Part shown: one piece after another, positions 44,006 through 55,668 of the stretch
Position numbering within the stretch: position 1 is the first letter of the stretch
How the letters are laid out: each line of letters starts with the position of its first letter
Source of the DNA: Protea cynaroides
Taxonomy: Eukaryota > Streptophyta > Magnoliopsida > Proteales > Proteaceae
DNA: 64,000 nt
Reading direction: 5' to 3'
Assembly: GCA_028583415.1 (NCBI GenBank)
Contig: CM053270.1
Span: forward strand, 5,464,342 to 5,528,341
The notes under the pieces: generated by a model
What the model saw: only the letters and a program-made list of their open reading frames with translations
The model's database searches: none
Told to the model about the DNA's origin: nothing
Made by a program: the position numbers and the translations under genes

Positions 44006-44102
44006 TGTTGTAACAAATAATGACAAGATCATAGAGTATAGGAACTTATCTTACTTTAAATCAATTTTTTCACTGATAAAAAGATTGAAGAAGAAAACAA
44101 AC
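44006..44102 (+). repeat. 259-bp direct repeat, copy B, first part
   Basis: TGTTGTAACAAATAATGACA matches 30983 onward. Element 4 interrupts it, and the rest is at 48973-49131. Confidence 0.6.
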
Positions 44103-44549
44103 TGTTGGGGAAATCTGCTACGCTATAAATAGAACCAAAACATGTAGGACTCGACCAACAAGCCACGTGGATGTTTCTGATTAGATATAAGAAAGCATCT
44201 TCACGAACCCGAACACAGGAGCAAAGGGCAAAAGTGGTATTTGAGGAAAATGCACTATTCACTATAAATAGGACAAATCTCGAGAATTCAGGTACTAGAA
44301 CATTTATTACTCATTCACTCATCCTTGGGATTCTCACTCTGACACTTGGGACGGAGAATCTCTCACCCACCCTACTTACATTTAAATACTGTGGTGGGCT
44401 CGACACCGAGCCCATCAACTGTTCACAGAGCCCTAACTTTGGCATCGGAGTGGACACGGGGCCACAGGCCTGCCTCCTCCCCTTGTCTTTGCTTGTCTTG
44501 TAGGTCTAGTCAGTTTGGTGGGCCTACGAGACGGATCAGGGCCGAAACA
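44103..44549 (+). repeat. 5' LTR of element 4 (447 bp)
   Basis: It starts TGTTGGGGAAATCTGC and ends GGGCCGAAACA. ACTATAAATAGG near 44261 is a candidate TATA box, and CCACGTGG occurs near 44163. Confidence 0.95.
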
Positions 44550-44552
44550 GTT

Positions 44553-44570
44553 TGGCGCCCACCGTGGGGC
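44553..44570 (+). other. Primer binding site of element 4
   Basis: TGGCGCCCACCGTGGGGC follows the LTR after GTT. It contains a self-complementary CCCAC..GTGGG. Confidence 0.85.
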
Positions 44571-44620
44571 CCTTTGAGATTTGATGTCGAGCGATAAAGC
44601 CAGAGAGAAATTTTGGAGTT

Positions 44621-45940
44621 ATGAGTCCGAGGAGGACCCGAAGCCAGATAGCCAATCTTAACCCCCCTCCTATTGACCAGCGAATGAACCCTGAAGACGA
44701 AGATGGATCTAAACCGAGACGATCGGAACCACGACCTAGCAGAGATCGAGGAAAGCGAGTGGCCGAGCAAGAGGCGTCATCACATACGAGCAATTTGAGA
44801 CCGTGGCACAACAACTCGTGGTGCTGACCAGATTTGTGCAAGGGTTACAGACCCCGATCGCTGAGGCTACATCCCGTCCCCCCGTAGGCGTCGTCTCTTC
44901 GACTGATCCACATAAGGAGGCTGACCCCCCTATAGATCCGCCTCGAGATTGTCAAGGGCAAAGCGGAGCTAGACCCGCTAGATAGGGGACCGGCGCGCAC
45001 CCAGTTCCAGAGTTAAGCGGAACGGGATCGACGTCACAGCACGGAAGGTTCCCTGCTCGAGAAAGGCTCGGCCCCCAGAGGAGAGCAGCACCAAGACGAG
45101 ACGAGGATGTCATGGAAGAACTTCTAATTCCGCGACACGCAGCGCTACCAGAAGTCGTCATGGGAGCAGACAAACAAAGTGCTCCAATGGACCCGGAGGT
45201 AGCCACGAAAATAGCGGACCAGTTAGCAGTCTTGCACTGAAAGGTCGAGACGATGAAAAAGGCAGGGGTGACCCAGGATGAAGACTGGGATTATTCTACA
45301 GACAACCCTCTGACCGATATCATCATGAGGGTCCCCTTGCCCAAGCGGTTCAGCATGCCACCAGTGGATTCCTACGACGGGTCCACATATCCAGTCGACC
45401 ACCTGAATAACTTCGTGGGAACAATGGTCCTCCATGCGAACCCTGATGCGATCATGTGTAGGGCCTTCCCACTTACTTTAAAAGGCACAGCCCGGATGTG
45501 GTTTAACAACCTCCCTCCGCGGTCCATTCACTCTTTCAAGACTAAGGGACGGCTGTTTAGAATGCACTTCCAAGGAAGCAGGGTGTAGCGAAAAACCAGC
45601 ACGCACCTTATGAATATGAGACAGAGGTCCGATGAGACCTTGTGGGCTTTCTTGGCCAGATTCAACTTGGAGGTAATACAAGTAAAGGATATCGACGAGG
45701 CGGTTTATTTCGCTACGTTGAGAGTAGCGGTCATTGACCCAAAGCTCAGGTTTTCCATTGCCAAAAAGGAACCGGCAGACTTGCAAGAGCTCTTGGCCCG
45801 GTGTGAGAAGTTCTCCACAACTAACGAGATTTACGAGCCAGCAAGGGCTTAGTGGACGCTCCCCGCAAGCGAACAGATGAAAGGCAAGACCTCCCACGGC
45901 CAGGAGAGCACAAGAGGTCAAGAAGAGAGGAGGGTAGACA
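44621..45940 (+). pseudogene. gag: Gag fragment of element 4
   Basis: ATG 44621 begins MSPRRTRSQIANLNPPP, like element 3. A frameshift near 44795 is followed by LVVLTRFVQGLQTPIAEATS, a stop at 44983, and the capsid domain at 45253-45588 (MCRAFPLTLKGTARMWFNNL). TAG at 45586 interrupts, then MNMRQRSDETL to LLARCEKFSTTNE continues to a stop at 45850. Similarity to element 3 ends near 45937, where the sequence joins tandem repeats. The zinc knuckle and all of pol are missing. Confidence 0.85.
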
Positions 45941-46009
45941 ACCCCAATCCTAATCTTGACGGCCACACATCGGCCCCTTCGCATCGGATCCTTCCCGGGA
46001 ATATTCAAA

Positions 46010-46590
46010 GGAATAGGTCACGTGCAAATCCCGTGACCACATCGGCAAAATCCTTCGATTTGACCGATGTGAAATGGCTGCGGCATCCACATCAGTCTAG
46101 TCACATTGGACCTCCGACTCAAGTTGGATCACGTGCGAATCCTGTGCCCACCGTAGGATATCTTCTTCAAATTGACCGATGTGAAATGGCCGTGGTGCCC
46201 ACATTGGTCCAGCGACATTGGGTCACGTGCCAATCCCGTGACCACTAGTGTATCTTCTACAAATAGACCGATGCGCATTGGCAGAAGTGGCCACCTCGGT
46301 CAAAATCACATCGGACCTTCGACTCAAGTTGGATCACGTGCTAATCCCGTGCCCACCGCGGGGTATCTTCTTCAAATTGATCGATGTGAAATAGCTGTGG
46401 TGACCACATCGGTCCAGTGACATCGGGTCACGTGCCAATCCCGTGACCACCAGTGTATCTTCTTCAAATAGACTGATGCGCATTGGCCGAAGCAGCCACC
46501 TCGGTCAAAATCACATCGGACCTCTGACATAACTTGGGTCACGTGCAAATCCTGTGCCCACATTGGCCTCGTCACATTGTATCCTTGGAA
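46010..46590 (+). repeat. About 110-bp repeats carrying CACGTG boxes
   Basis: Units contain TCACGTGCAAATCCCGTG, ATCTTCTTCAAAT and GACCGATG. CACGTG occurs at 46019, 46130, 46224, 46335, 46429 and 46539. CACGTG is the core G-box bound by plant bHLH and bZIP factors; whether it acts here is unknown. Confidence 0.75.
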
Positions 46591-46596
46591 TTTTCA

Positions 46597-47150
46597 ACCG
46601 ACCTCTGGTCGAAGACCCATGCGGCCGACAGAGTTCACCGACTTGTGAACACAGTTGGCCGGGGAGGGTAGACTAAGAACCGACCTCTGGTCGAAGACCC
46701 ATGCGGCTGACAGAGTTCACTGACTTGTGAACGCAGTTGGTCGAGGAGGGTAAACTGAGAACCAACCTCTGGTCGAAGACCCATGCGGCCGACAAAGTTC
46801 ACCGACTTGTGAACATAGTTGGCCGAGGAGGGTAGACTGAGAACCGACCTCTGGTCGAAGACCCATGCGGCCGACAGAGTTCACCGACTTGTGAACACAG
46901 TTGGCCAAGGAGGGTAGACTGAGAACCAACCTCTGGTCGAAGACCCATACGGCTAATAGTTCATCAACTAGAATAGACTTGGCCGAGGAGGGTAGACCCG
47001 ACTCCGAGCCCAATGGAGACCCATACGGCCAAGAGTTCATCAACTAGAATAGACTTGGCCGATGAGGGTAGACACGGTTCCGAGCCCAATTGAGACCCAC
47101 ACGGCCAAGAGTTCACCAACTTGAACACATTTGACCGAGGAGGGTAGACA
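46597..47150 (+). repeat. 82-bp tandem repeats in element 4
   Basis: About six copies share CCGACCTCTGGTCGAAGACC, CCGACAGAGTTCAC and GAGGAGGGTAGACTGAGAAC. The unit is similar to the array after pol in element 3. Confidence 0.85.
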
Positions 47151-47279
47151 GCTCCAATCTTAACCTTGATGGCCAGGCATCGGTCCAGCGACATCGGGTC
47201 ATGTGCAAAACCCGTGACCACCAGCGTATCTTCTTCAAATAGACTGATGTACATTGGCCGAAGCAGTCACCTCGGTCCA

Positions 47280-48205
47280 GTCACATCGGATCGGTCACAT
47301 CGGATCACTGCCGCTACATAGATCACGTGCCAATCCCGTGAAAACTTCGGTGAATTTCTTTTAATAGACCGATGTGTACTAGCCGCAATGCCCACATCAG
47401 TCCAGTCACATCGGATTAGTCACATCAGTCCAGTCACATCGGATCGGTCACATCGGTTCAGTCACATCAGATCGATCACATTGGATCATTCACATCGAAT
47501 CAGTCACATCGGTCCAGTCACATCGGATCGGTCACATCGGATCATTCACATCGGATCATTCACATCAGATCAGTCACATTGGTCTAGTCACATCGGTCCA
47601 ATCACATCGGATCGGTGACATCGGATCGTTCACATCGGATCGGTCACATCGGATCACCGCCGCTGCATAGGTCACGTGCCAATCCCGTGATCACATTGGT
47701 GAATTTCTTTCAATAGACCGATGTGTACTGGCCGCAGTGCCCACATCGGTCTAGTCACATCGGATTAGTCACATTGGTCCAGTCACATCGAATCGATCAC
47801 ATCTGTTCAGTCACATCGGGTCGGTCATATTGGATCATTCACATTGGATCAGTCACATCGGTCCAGTCACATCGGATCGGTCACATCCGATCATTCACAT
47901 CGGATCATTCACATCGGTCCAGTCACATCGGTCTAGTTACATCGGATCGGTCACATCAGATCAGTTCACATCGGATCGATCACATCGGATCAATCACATC
48001 GGATCGATCACATCGGTCCAGTCAGTCGGTCACATCGGTCCTGTCACATCAGATTGTTCACATCGGATCGGTCACATCAGATCAGTCACGTCGGATCAGT
48101 CACATTGGATCAGTCACATCGGATCGGTCACATCGGATCGGTCACATCGGATCGGTCACTCGGATCAGTCACATTGGTCCAGTCACATCGGATCAACAAT
48201 GACAG
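47280..48205 (+). repeat. 14-bp minisatellite with higher-order structure in element 4
   Basis: Dozens of copies of CACATCGGATCGGT-type 14-mers fill two blocks (about 47395-47655 and 47745-48205). Each is preceded by a longer unit with CACGTGCCAATCCCGTG (47324, 47673), and a third such unit starts at 48212. Variants alternate between GGATCGGT, GGTCCAGT and GGATCATT. Confidence 0.93.
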
Positions 48206-48520
48206 AGAGGTCACGTGACAATCCCGTGATCACCTCGGTAGAATTATGGAAATTAGCCGATGTGTATTGGCCGCAGCGCCCACATTAGTACCCTCATCCC
48301 CAACTTGACATCAACGCATCTCGCACACCCCCAAATTCAACATCGGCCTCGGTCTCCCGCCAGAGAATAACGTGACAACAACTTATCTATATTGGCAAGA
48401 ACCTATGCACAGTCGAACCTTACGGATTCAACAGAGCAACGAGGCAAGTTATTGGGGGAATTTCCATCCTTCTTCTTTGCTCAGCCGAACCCTACAGATT
48501 CAGCAGGGAAACGAGGCAAG
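48206..48520 (+). other. 3' spacer of element 4 with duplicated polypurine tract
   Basis: It holds no gene. AACGAGGCAAG occurs twice: before TTATTGGGGG near 48440-48450, and at 48510-48520 directly before the LTR. The second is the likely functional tract. Confidence 0.55.
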
Positions 48521-48967
48521 TGTTGGAGAAATCTGCTACGCTATCAATAGAACCACGACACGTAGGACTCGACCAACAAGCCACGTGGATGTTTTTTATT
48601 AGATATAAGAAAGCATCTTCACGAACCCAAACACAGGAGGAAAGGGCAAAAGCGGTATTTGAAGAAGATACACTATTCACTATAAATAGGGCAAATCTTG
48701 AGAATTCAGATACTATAACATTTATTACTCATTCACTCATCCTTGGGATTCTCACTCTGACACTTGGGATGGAAAATCTCTCACCTACCCCACTTTCATT
48801 TAAATACTGTGGTGGGCTCGACACCGAGCCCATCAACTGTTCACAGAGCCCTAACTTTGGCATCGGAGTGGACACGGGGCCAGAGGCCCGCCTCCTCCCC
48901 TTGTCTTTGCTTGTCTTGCAGGTCTAGTCAGCTTGGTGGGCCTACGAGACGGATTAGGGCCGAAACA
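48521..48967 (+). repeat. 3' LTR of element 4 (447 bp)
   Basis: It starts TGTTGGAGAAATCTGC and ends GGGCCGAAACA. It aligns end to end with 44103-44549. Confidence 0.95.
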
Positions 48968-48972
48968 GAAAC

Positions 48973-49131
48973 CAATATTCTAATTTACATAGATATTGTT
49001 GCATAGTAAGGTTGAGTCACAATTAGAAAGCACTCTCCCTTAGAGTAGTAATTGCCCCCTATTGGTTCTTTGTGTTTCAACTTCTAATATAGAACAACCT
49101 TAGAAAGGAAACCAGAAAAGTATCGTATTCA
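48973..49131 (+). repeat. 259-bp direct repeat, copy B, second part
   Basis: CAATATTCTAATTTACATAG onward matches 31090-31241. Confidence 0.6.
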
Positions 49132-49860
49132 CTTTTAGTTCTACTCAAAGATACAGAAGACTATCTCAATAAGTAAAAATTAATGCCATCAATGGTGGGA
49201 TCGTCATACTTTGTTGGTGTTTTTGTCGTTCTCAACTACAAATTGGGTTAAACCTCTTCTCCAGTTATACATTGAAGAAAGCAAAAGATAACATCACCAA
49301 AGAATATGCCCAAACCATATTTCTACTTAGAGATGTCTGTTGACAATTCAGACTTATTACCAATACTCATATTCATTGATCATTTAAATGTCAATAAAAG
49401 AAGAGACAAATCTCTGTGAAAAAAAATTAAAATAATTAAAAAATTTTTGAATCTCGTAAAATTCAAACCATTAAAATTCCAAGCATTCTCTCCCCCCCCC
49501 CCCAAAAAAATAAAAAATAAAAAACAAAAAATAAAATAAAATTCCAAGGCACATGTATTGAACAAACGGGATAATTCATCCGTTTGGACTTTACCAAACA
49601 TTTTTTTCCCTACAAATAACAATCCCTATCTTTTTCCTTTTATTTATTTTTTTAATTTTTATTTTTTATTTTTGGGTAAAATAACGATCCCTATCTTAAT
49701 ACTACTAACAAGAGTCCCTATATTAATACAAAGGGGGAGTAAATCGACTAAAACTTGAATAATTGCTATGCCAAACATTATAAAACAACCATGTGTGAGG
49801 TAATCATTATCATCAATATCTAGAGGATTAAAATATAGAGCATAGAACATGCCTTCTTAA
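49132..49860. other. AT-rich unassigned DNA
   Basis: I see no gene or terminal repeats. It contains a C-run then A-run near 49491-49508 and long T-rich stretches near 49630-49675. It ends where the gag fragment of element 6 begins. Confidence 0.4.
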
Positions 49861-50275
49861 CGAATAATCAAGGGGATCTTTACATCCAAAGCCTGTCAGG
49901 ATCCTCAGTTGGTATTTTCTCTTAACAAGAAACGTCCTAGAACTCATGCTAAAATTTTCAATCGATGCAACCGATATGCATCGGGAGCAGAGGCTGTGGT
50001 AGAGTTACCTTGACAAGTGAATCTGTCTCCTCTAGTTGTAGAAAGAAAGAGGAATCAAGCTGTGGAGAAAGCTCCTAAAGAAGGAGAAGCAAGCAAGAAA
50101 ACTAAAGTGGCCAAGGAACTATACCCGGCTCGCCTTGCACTTGAGTATACCCCTCTTAACCGGACCATGGTTGAGATATTAAACATAAAAAGAGGCGACA
50201 CCTTACTGGTCCCTTCCCCTAAGATGATTGCCTGGCCCGAGGAGCACAACAGACGGCTATATTATGCGCATCACC
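49861..50275 (+). pseudogene. gag: Gag fragment of element 6, upstream of element 2
   Basis: The plus strand reads PQLVFSLNKKRPRTHAKIF and CNRYASGAEA, like the C-terminal capsid part of Tat Gag, then a TGA at 50011, then EYTPLNRTMVEIL and RRLYYAHH. The last codons continue after element 2 at 56891 with QDRGHDTNSC, the zinc-knuckle-like part, once the insertion and one TCACC copy are discounted. The N-terminal half is missing. Confidence 0.75.
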
Positions 50276-50637
50276 TGTAAGACCTGTATCAAACTAACCG
50301 GTCTTACCACCTTGTACCAGGTCTATCATGGTCGAGCCACGTGGACCAAGTGTGTGAAGAAACCACACGACCAGGTATAAAATTTAACTCAAAAATAGTC
50401 AAATGTGAGTGTGTGGTCGCATGCCTAAATAGGTATGACCGACCCCACATCAAATAGAGTCCAACCCATGACTTTTTGGTCGTGGGGTCGCATGGCTAAA
50501 AATCGTAGGATCAACGGATTTTGCGACCGTACATGCGACCCTACGAGAACAGTCAGAAACCAAAAATTAGGAAACCTTCCTAATTTGAGGGGGTTCTTTC
50601 CTAAACTCATTGGGGCTTATTATGGAGTGTTTTCCTC

Positions 50638-50645
50638 TATAAATA
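50638..50645 (+). promoter_or_regulatory. TATA box of the element 2 LTR
   Basis: TATAAATA followed by GGACGTCCC, as in element 1. Confidence 0.75.
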
Positions 50646-52241
50646 GGACGTCCCTTAGCCTATTTCACTCCATTAGAACCCTAATTAAAAGTGAGAGAAA
50701 GAAAAAGAGAAAGAAGAGACGAAGAGAAGGAAACTTGAAGAAGAAGACTAAGGAAGAGGAGGAAGTTTAGAGAAACCTCCGAATTAAGGTATGAACCTAA
50801 TTCTCTACCTAAATAAGAGAGCCTAGAATAGTTTATAAAGAACATAGGATTAGGAGAAATCCAAATCATCCATCCATGGATAGATTCTAAGAGATTCCAT
50901 GGAGGAAATCTTTATGGACAATGAATGGTGTATAAATTGTAGTTTGAGCCATAGAACAATCATAGAATGGACCATGATAGTAAGCCAAAGGATCCAAACA
51001 TGAAGAAATGGACTGTAGAGTGAAAGGTCGACATAGAATACGAGTGGTCGCACGTAGGGTCGAATGATATCCGACCCTACGAGACCATATGATCGACCAC
51101 ATGCCCTCGGGAAGTCCCAGGGAGGGTGTGGTTGCACTTTGGGTCGAATGGTATCCAACCCCACCTGCGACCCTACACCCTAGGATCGCAGAAACTGCTA
51201 CCCTAGGTGCTACCCTACCGGCGACCCTACCCTTGTGGTCGCAGAAACTGCTACCCTAGGTGCTACCCCACTTGCGACCCTATGGTTTTTGTTAGTTTAA
51301 ACATATTGGAATTAATTCTAGTTAAAATCTATCAACTTGTTAGGTATTTTCAGTGGTTTAAAAATGAATTATAAGCTTGAACGAGGATCTACTAGCAATC
51401 AAAGGTGAGGGAACAAGACCTAAACTAATTGGCTAATAATAAACTGTTTTTATTTATTGAGTCTAACACCATGAATGATTCTATGTTTGTATGATTATAA
51501 TGTACATATCACATGTCATCCACTATTCTTGTTATTACTATTCATGCATATTTAATTTTGTTTATTTATAACATGATGATGATGATGATGCTAGGATAGG
51601 CATGTGTATGTATGTGTGTGGTTAGTGTACTTGATATGAGTGGAGCATCAGGGGGAGGACGTGACACTGTGGTTCATCCTGGTCATTAGACTCTAGCTAT
51701 ATCTTTACTCAAGTCTTCTCCACTAACATCGTCGTATCGCCATTACCTTAGCAGAACTATTACGTCATAGGGCATCAGGGGAGGTGGTCTCAGACCGTGC
51801 AGTCTCTGACTCTGCCGGGAGGCCTTAGCTCTATGTCTATGGACGTATTGAGGGATGCTGGGGTGAGGCCATGGATACACTATTTGACATTAGGATTGGT
51901 TAGTTGTGAGCCCAGTTTACAAGCCCTGGCCAATAGGGGCTTACGTGTTGGTATGGGTAGGGCATCAGGGGAAGTGTGATGCGGTGCGGTCCTAAGCACT
52001 TTAGCTCTATCCCTATTCCATGGTGGGTGCATGTGGGGGTGACAATGGTGTTTGATCCATTGGGCGGTTCCACACATTCGTGTATAGAGGTGCGGCGGCC
52101 ACCTATCCTTTCTATTGCACATTGCAAACTTATGAACCAGACCAAAGATATGAATTGAATGCATGCATATGTTTGTTGCATTATTTTGTTTGCTCACTGA
52201 GCCGTGATGTGTGCTTACCCTTTCGACGTCGAATATTTTTA

Positions 52242-52376
52242 GTTGATGATACAGGTACAACTGTGGAAGACTATATGAATGCTCCTGTGTAGGGACATGC
52301 GGCGGTGATGGATGCAGAAGTTATGATGGAGTCGAATGGTTTGTCATGCGAGTGCAATACATGCGTTTTCGATTAG
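52242..52376 (+). CDS. Conserved LTR mini-ORF, copy in element 2 5' LTR
   Basis: It follows ATATTTTTAG with GTTVEDYMNAPV near the start and LSCECNTCVFD before TAG. Length is 44 codons as elsewhere, but an in-frame TAG at 52290-52292 (Tyr in other copies) breaks it. The copy at 56476 in the same element is open. Confidence 0.45.
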
Positions 52377-52656
52377 ATTTTGTTTAAGTTATACAGACAA
52401 TATTGATTAAATTATTTTAATTTATGTCTTAGTTATTTTGAAGATAATTGGATAATTTATTTATGATATCATCTTTAGACTCTCAGTTCATTTAATATTA
52501 AAGACTTCCACTATCGTGTATTTATTCTGATTTTTATTGTGGATGTGTATGGTTTAAGCAAACGGACATAGCCTATTCGAGATCCTGGTTGAACCGTTGG
52601 TTTATTGACGGTTCATCACATCAATCTGAATAGTGTGGAATTTGGGTGTGGCAACT

Positions 52657-52668
52657 TGGTATCAGAGC
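52657..52668 (+). other. Primer binding site of element 2 (initiator Met tRNA)
   Basis: TGGTATCAGAGC, an exact match to the usual plant initiator-Met-tRNA primer site, three bases after the LTR end. Confidence 0.9.
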
Positions 52669-52947
52669 TCTCAGGCCCTGTCTATTAAACCGATATACTT
52701 CCACAAAAGTTCGTGAACTGAGTCAGGATAAAAATTTAAAAGTTGTAATAAGAACACACTATAAGCACCTGTGTTGTATGAGACAAAATTAAGAAAGAGA
52801 ATAATGCATATATAAAAGGAGAAACAAGCTTCATATACATCAGATAAAAAACAACGTTTATACATATCCAAATCAGAGTACAGTCTACAATCCGGACAGT
52901 TACTCTGTAGTACAAAGAAAAAAAAACCAAGAGAAAAAAAATATACA

Positions 52948-54215
52948 TCATGGAGGAGGAGGTGTTGGAGGCGGAGGTGCCTCGCAATCTCTGTCGTAGT
53001 CCTCAGCATACACTCTAGTAAACTAGGCTACCTGAGTCTGGGTTGTCTGGAGACTAGCTGTCAACTCGGCCATCCGCTGATTAGACGCGCGCTGAGCATC
53101 TAGAAGCTCTCCTACTCTTAGATCAGTCACGCGCTGAGCCTCTCTAATTTCACGCAGTAGCCCCATCATATCATCAGAGGGTGGGCGTGAAGGACCAGCA
53201 GTGTGTAAAGGAGCCCGAGATGGACCAGCTCCAGTAGAATGTAGAGGTGATGGAGGAGGTATGGCGTCTACATCCATGAACATACGATCCTCATCCTCAG
53301 CATCACCCCCATGGACCCTGCTGCTGCTGCTGCTGCTGCTGCCTCAACGTCTGCTATCTCTACTCGAGTATGAGGATGCACCAGAGCTTTCCTCTCATCA
53401 TCACTGACCTGAGCATCCCGCATACCCATCCTACAGATAGCCTCCCAGTCAAGGTCCGATGAGAAGGTCTTCTCATAAATCCTCTCATCCAATAAATCAA
53501 CCTGTAGGTGTGTGAGCAGTGTAGTGATCAGACGTCCGTAGGGCAGGTTGCCTAACTGACCAGACAGCATAGCGCGGATCATCGTCTGGATGATAATATA
53601 AGGAAGGCAGACAGGCTGTCTGGTGCAAATGTAGTAGAGGACATACTGAGTCAACTGAGAAATCCTATCATAGTGTCCACTAAGGGGGATCAGGTTGCGC
53701 TGGATGATCTTGCAGTACACCCGAGGCTCTGGCCGTAGGTTGATCGCTTTCATCTCCCAACGATCACCTCTAAGGAGCTGACTATCAATCTCAACACGCA
53801 TCGCCAAGGATAGGAACTGGGGTTCCTTAGGAGCACAGTACACCAAAGGGCCATCATTTGATATGCCCAGGAGATCAGCCAACTGTTGGCAGTTAAATGA
53901 AACCTCCACCCCTTTTATGTAGCTAGTGATCCTGAGCTCCCTACCCCTCTCTGTATCATTGTGATCCCCCATTACCTAGAGGTTGCAATAGAAGTGCTTC
54001 ACCAAAGCAGGACAAGTACAAGCCTCATAGGTGATCACAAGAAGCCAGCCCATTTCACCAAAAGCACCCTCCACGTTAAACAAGGCTAGACTAGCCAAGT
54101 TTACACAGCGACCCCCTTCTACTTTCTTACGCTCATAGCGAGCATACTGAGCCTCTGCCTTGTTGGAGTGGAAATGAACAGGATCATGAGCCCTAGGAAC
54201 CTTAGTACGGGCCAT
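52948..54215 (-). pseudogene. Antisense ORF between primer site and gag of element 2
   Basis: The homologue of 2312-3759. It starts at ATG 54215 (MARTKVPRAHDPV) and runs through KHFYCNL, a TAG at 53976, LADLLGISNDGPLVYCAPKE and CTRQPVCLPYI to a poly-Ala stretch near 53330, where a frameshift occurs in GCT repeats. It continues in another frame as MFMDVDAIPPPSPL, with a stop near 53020, and ends APPPPTPPPP with TGA at 52950. The repeat block is shorter than in element 1. Conserved start, order and end in two diverged subfamilies argue that it was once a working gene. The function is unknown. Confidence 0.65.
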
Positions 54216-54375
54216 ACTATCTGCAAAGACATAGAACAATAAACAAGATATTAGATATGGTGAAAAATTCAAAATTTTGGCATTATAATGGCATGATTTG
54301 GCCAAAAGCCTCACTTTTCACCCAAACAGCTGGGCAGGAGGACTTACATAGGCGCTACCACCACCAGAATAGGAA

Positions 54376-55640
54376 ATGGCTGGCGAAGAGTGACTAGACG
54401 TGGCCGTAACCCAATTCCATCACCACCACCTGTGGGGGAGGATAGCCATGAAGTTCCTAAAGTACAAGAGAATCGAAATGCGGCACCGCCAGTAGCTAAT
54501 GGCCAGGCAAACCCTACAAACTTGCCAGCCCCACCTACAAATTTGGCTACAACCATAATGAACCTGACACAACAGTTGCTACAAATACAGCAGGTGCAAG
54601 CCAATATGCAAGCTGTTATAGGAATGGTTTTTCCAGCTGCACATACGACACCAATGCCAGCCAGACAAGCTAGCACAGTACCAGGGGGAAGCAACACGGT
54701 ACAACACGTACCTCAAACGCCAGTTATGCCGACTCCAGTGTAGAATCCTGAGGTAGCTCAAGGCAGTTACCAGTACTCACCACCTATGTATGGGGCCTAT
54801 GCTCAGTATCAGTTGGACCACTCTCGACTGATCGAGCATTTTCTGAAGATGAAGCCTAAAGAATATAATGGTAAACCAGCAGATCCGTTGTGGCCAACAC
54901 ACTGGATCGATGAAATGGAAAGAAATTTCATGATGATAACGGTAAATGAGGAGGAGAAAGTACTGTGTGTAACATTCATGCTGAAAGGCGATGCACACCA
55001 CTGGTGGAAGTCCACTCGGACTTATCTGTTAACCAAGCACGCCCAATTGACCTGGGCTTCTATAAAGAGGCATTCTTTGAGAAGTACTTCCCTACAAGTT
55101 TCAGAGATGCTATGGAGAGAGAGTTCCTGAGTTTATATCAGGGGCAAATGACTGTGGATGCATACCAACAGCGTTATGAAGAGCTGTTTTTCTTTGCACC
55201 CACCAGCATGCAAGAGGAAAATACTAAGACTCGAAGGTTCATCATGGGACTCAGGGGAAGCATCCGTGAGCATGTTCTGGGTTTGGAAAAGAAAGTTTAC
55301 AACGAAGTAGTACAGATTGCTCGAGTAATTGAGTCGAGCCAGAAGGAGAGCTATTTTGCTCAAAATAGGGGTATTAAAAGGCCAAACGAAAATTCATACA
55401 ACGGAGGGAATACAAGGACATTCAAACCCTTTCATACTCAAGGCTTTAATGCTGTAGCCAAGACTACTCCAGCAGCTCAACCTCAACAAAATCAAAATAA
55501 TGAAGGAGTAAAATGCTTTAACTGCAACCAAATAGGGCACTATTCAAGGTAGTGTCCTAAGCCCAGAAAGCAGCTACAACAAGAAAAGGTTTATGCTGTT
55601 ACATCTGAGGATGCTGCCGCATTGCCTGATGTGGTCACAG
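54376..55640 (+). pseudogene. gag: Gag of element 2
   Basis: The ATG at 54376 is followed by a one-base loss; the main frame is open from 54390 (RRGRNPIPSPPPV). TAG at 54741 breaks it a few codons from the equivalent stop in element 1. The capsid domain follows with WPTHWIDEMERNF and LKGDAHHWWKST, a one-base deletion near 55060, then the zinc knuckle CFNCNQIGHYSR with TAG at 55551 replacing the next codon. The frame reaches ACAG|GTATGACC at 55641, identical to the candidate intron donor of element 1, after which the deletion joins the LTR. Confidence 0.87.
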
Positions 55641-55668
55641 GTATGACCTAAACCTTTTAGTTTGCTGT

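Larger units (their letters stand above)
44103..48967 (+). mobile_element. Element 4: non-autonomous Tat-type derivative (gag fragment plus satellites)
   Basis: Two 447-bp LTRs flank a primer site, part of gag and about 2.3 kb of tandem repeats; pol is absent. The target duplication is imperfect: CAAAC at 44098-44102, GAAAC at 48968-48972. The interrupted flank can be checked against repeat copy A. The LTRs differ at about 30 of 447 positions by eye. The LTR and gag are related to element 3. Confidence 0.93.
50276..52653 (+). repeat. 5' LTR of element 2 (2378 bp)
   Basis: It starts TGTAAGACCTGTATC and ends TTTGGGTGTGGCA. It shows TATAAATA at 50638, donor-like AAGGTATG near 50787, an exon-like block at 51344-51404 before GTGAGGGA, a (GAT)n run near 51573-51590 and the mini-ORF at 52242. 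CGACCC motifs cluster at 51040-51290. Confidence 0.95.

Noticed and set aside
47723..48202. A 159-codon open frame rich in SHIGSVTSDRSH
   Set aside because: It is the translation of the 14-bp minisatellite; several frames are open for the same reason and it has no conserved start.
49132..49860. Host gene intron or MITE
   Set aside because: AT-rich with no terminal inverted repeats, exons or target duplications that I could find.
51976..52158. Second LTR peptide with HSCIEV..PPILSIAHCKL
   Set aside because: This stretch is open in the LTR copies, but conservation is near-identity at the DNA level, including third positions, and the start is not shared; a nucleic-acid signal is more likely.
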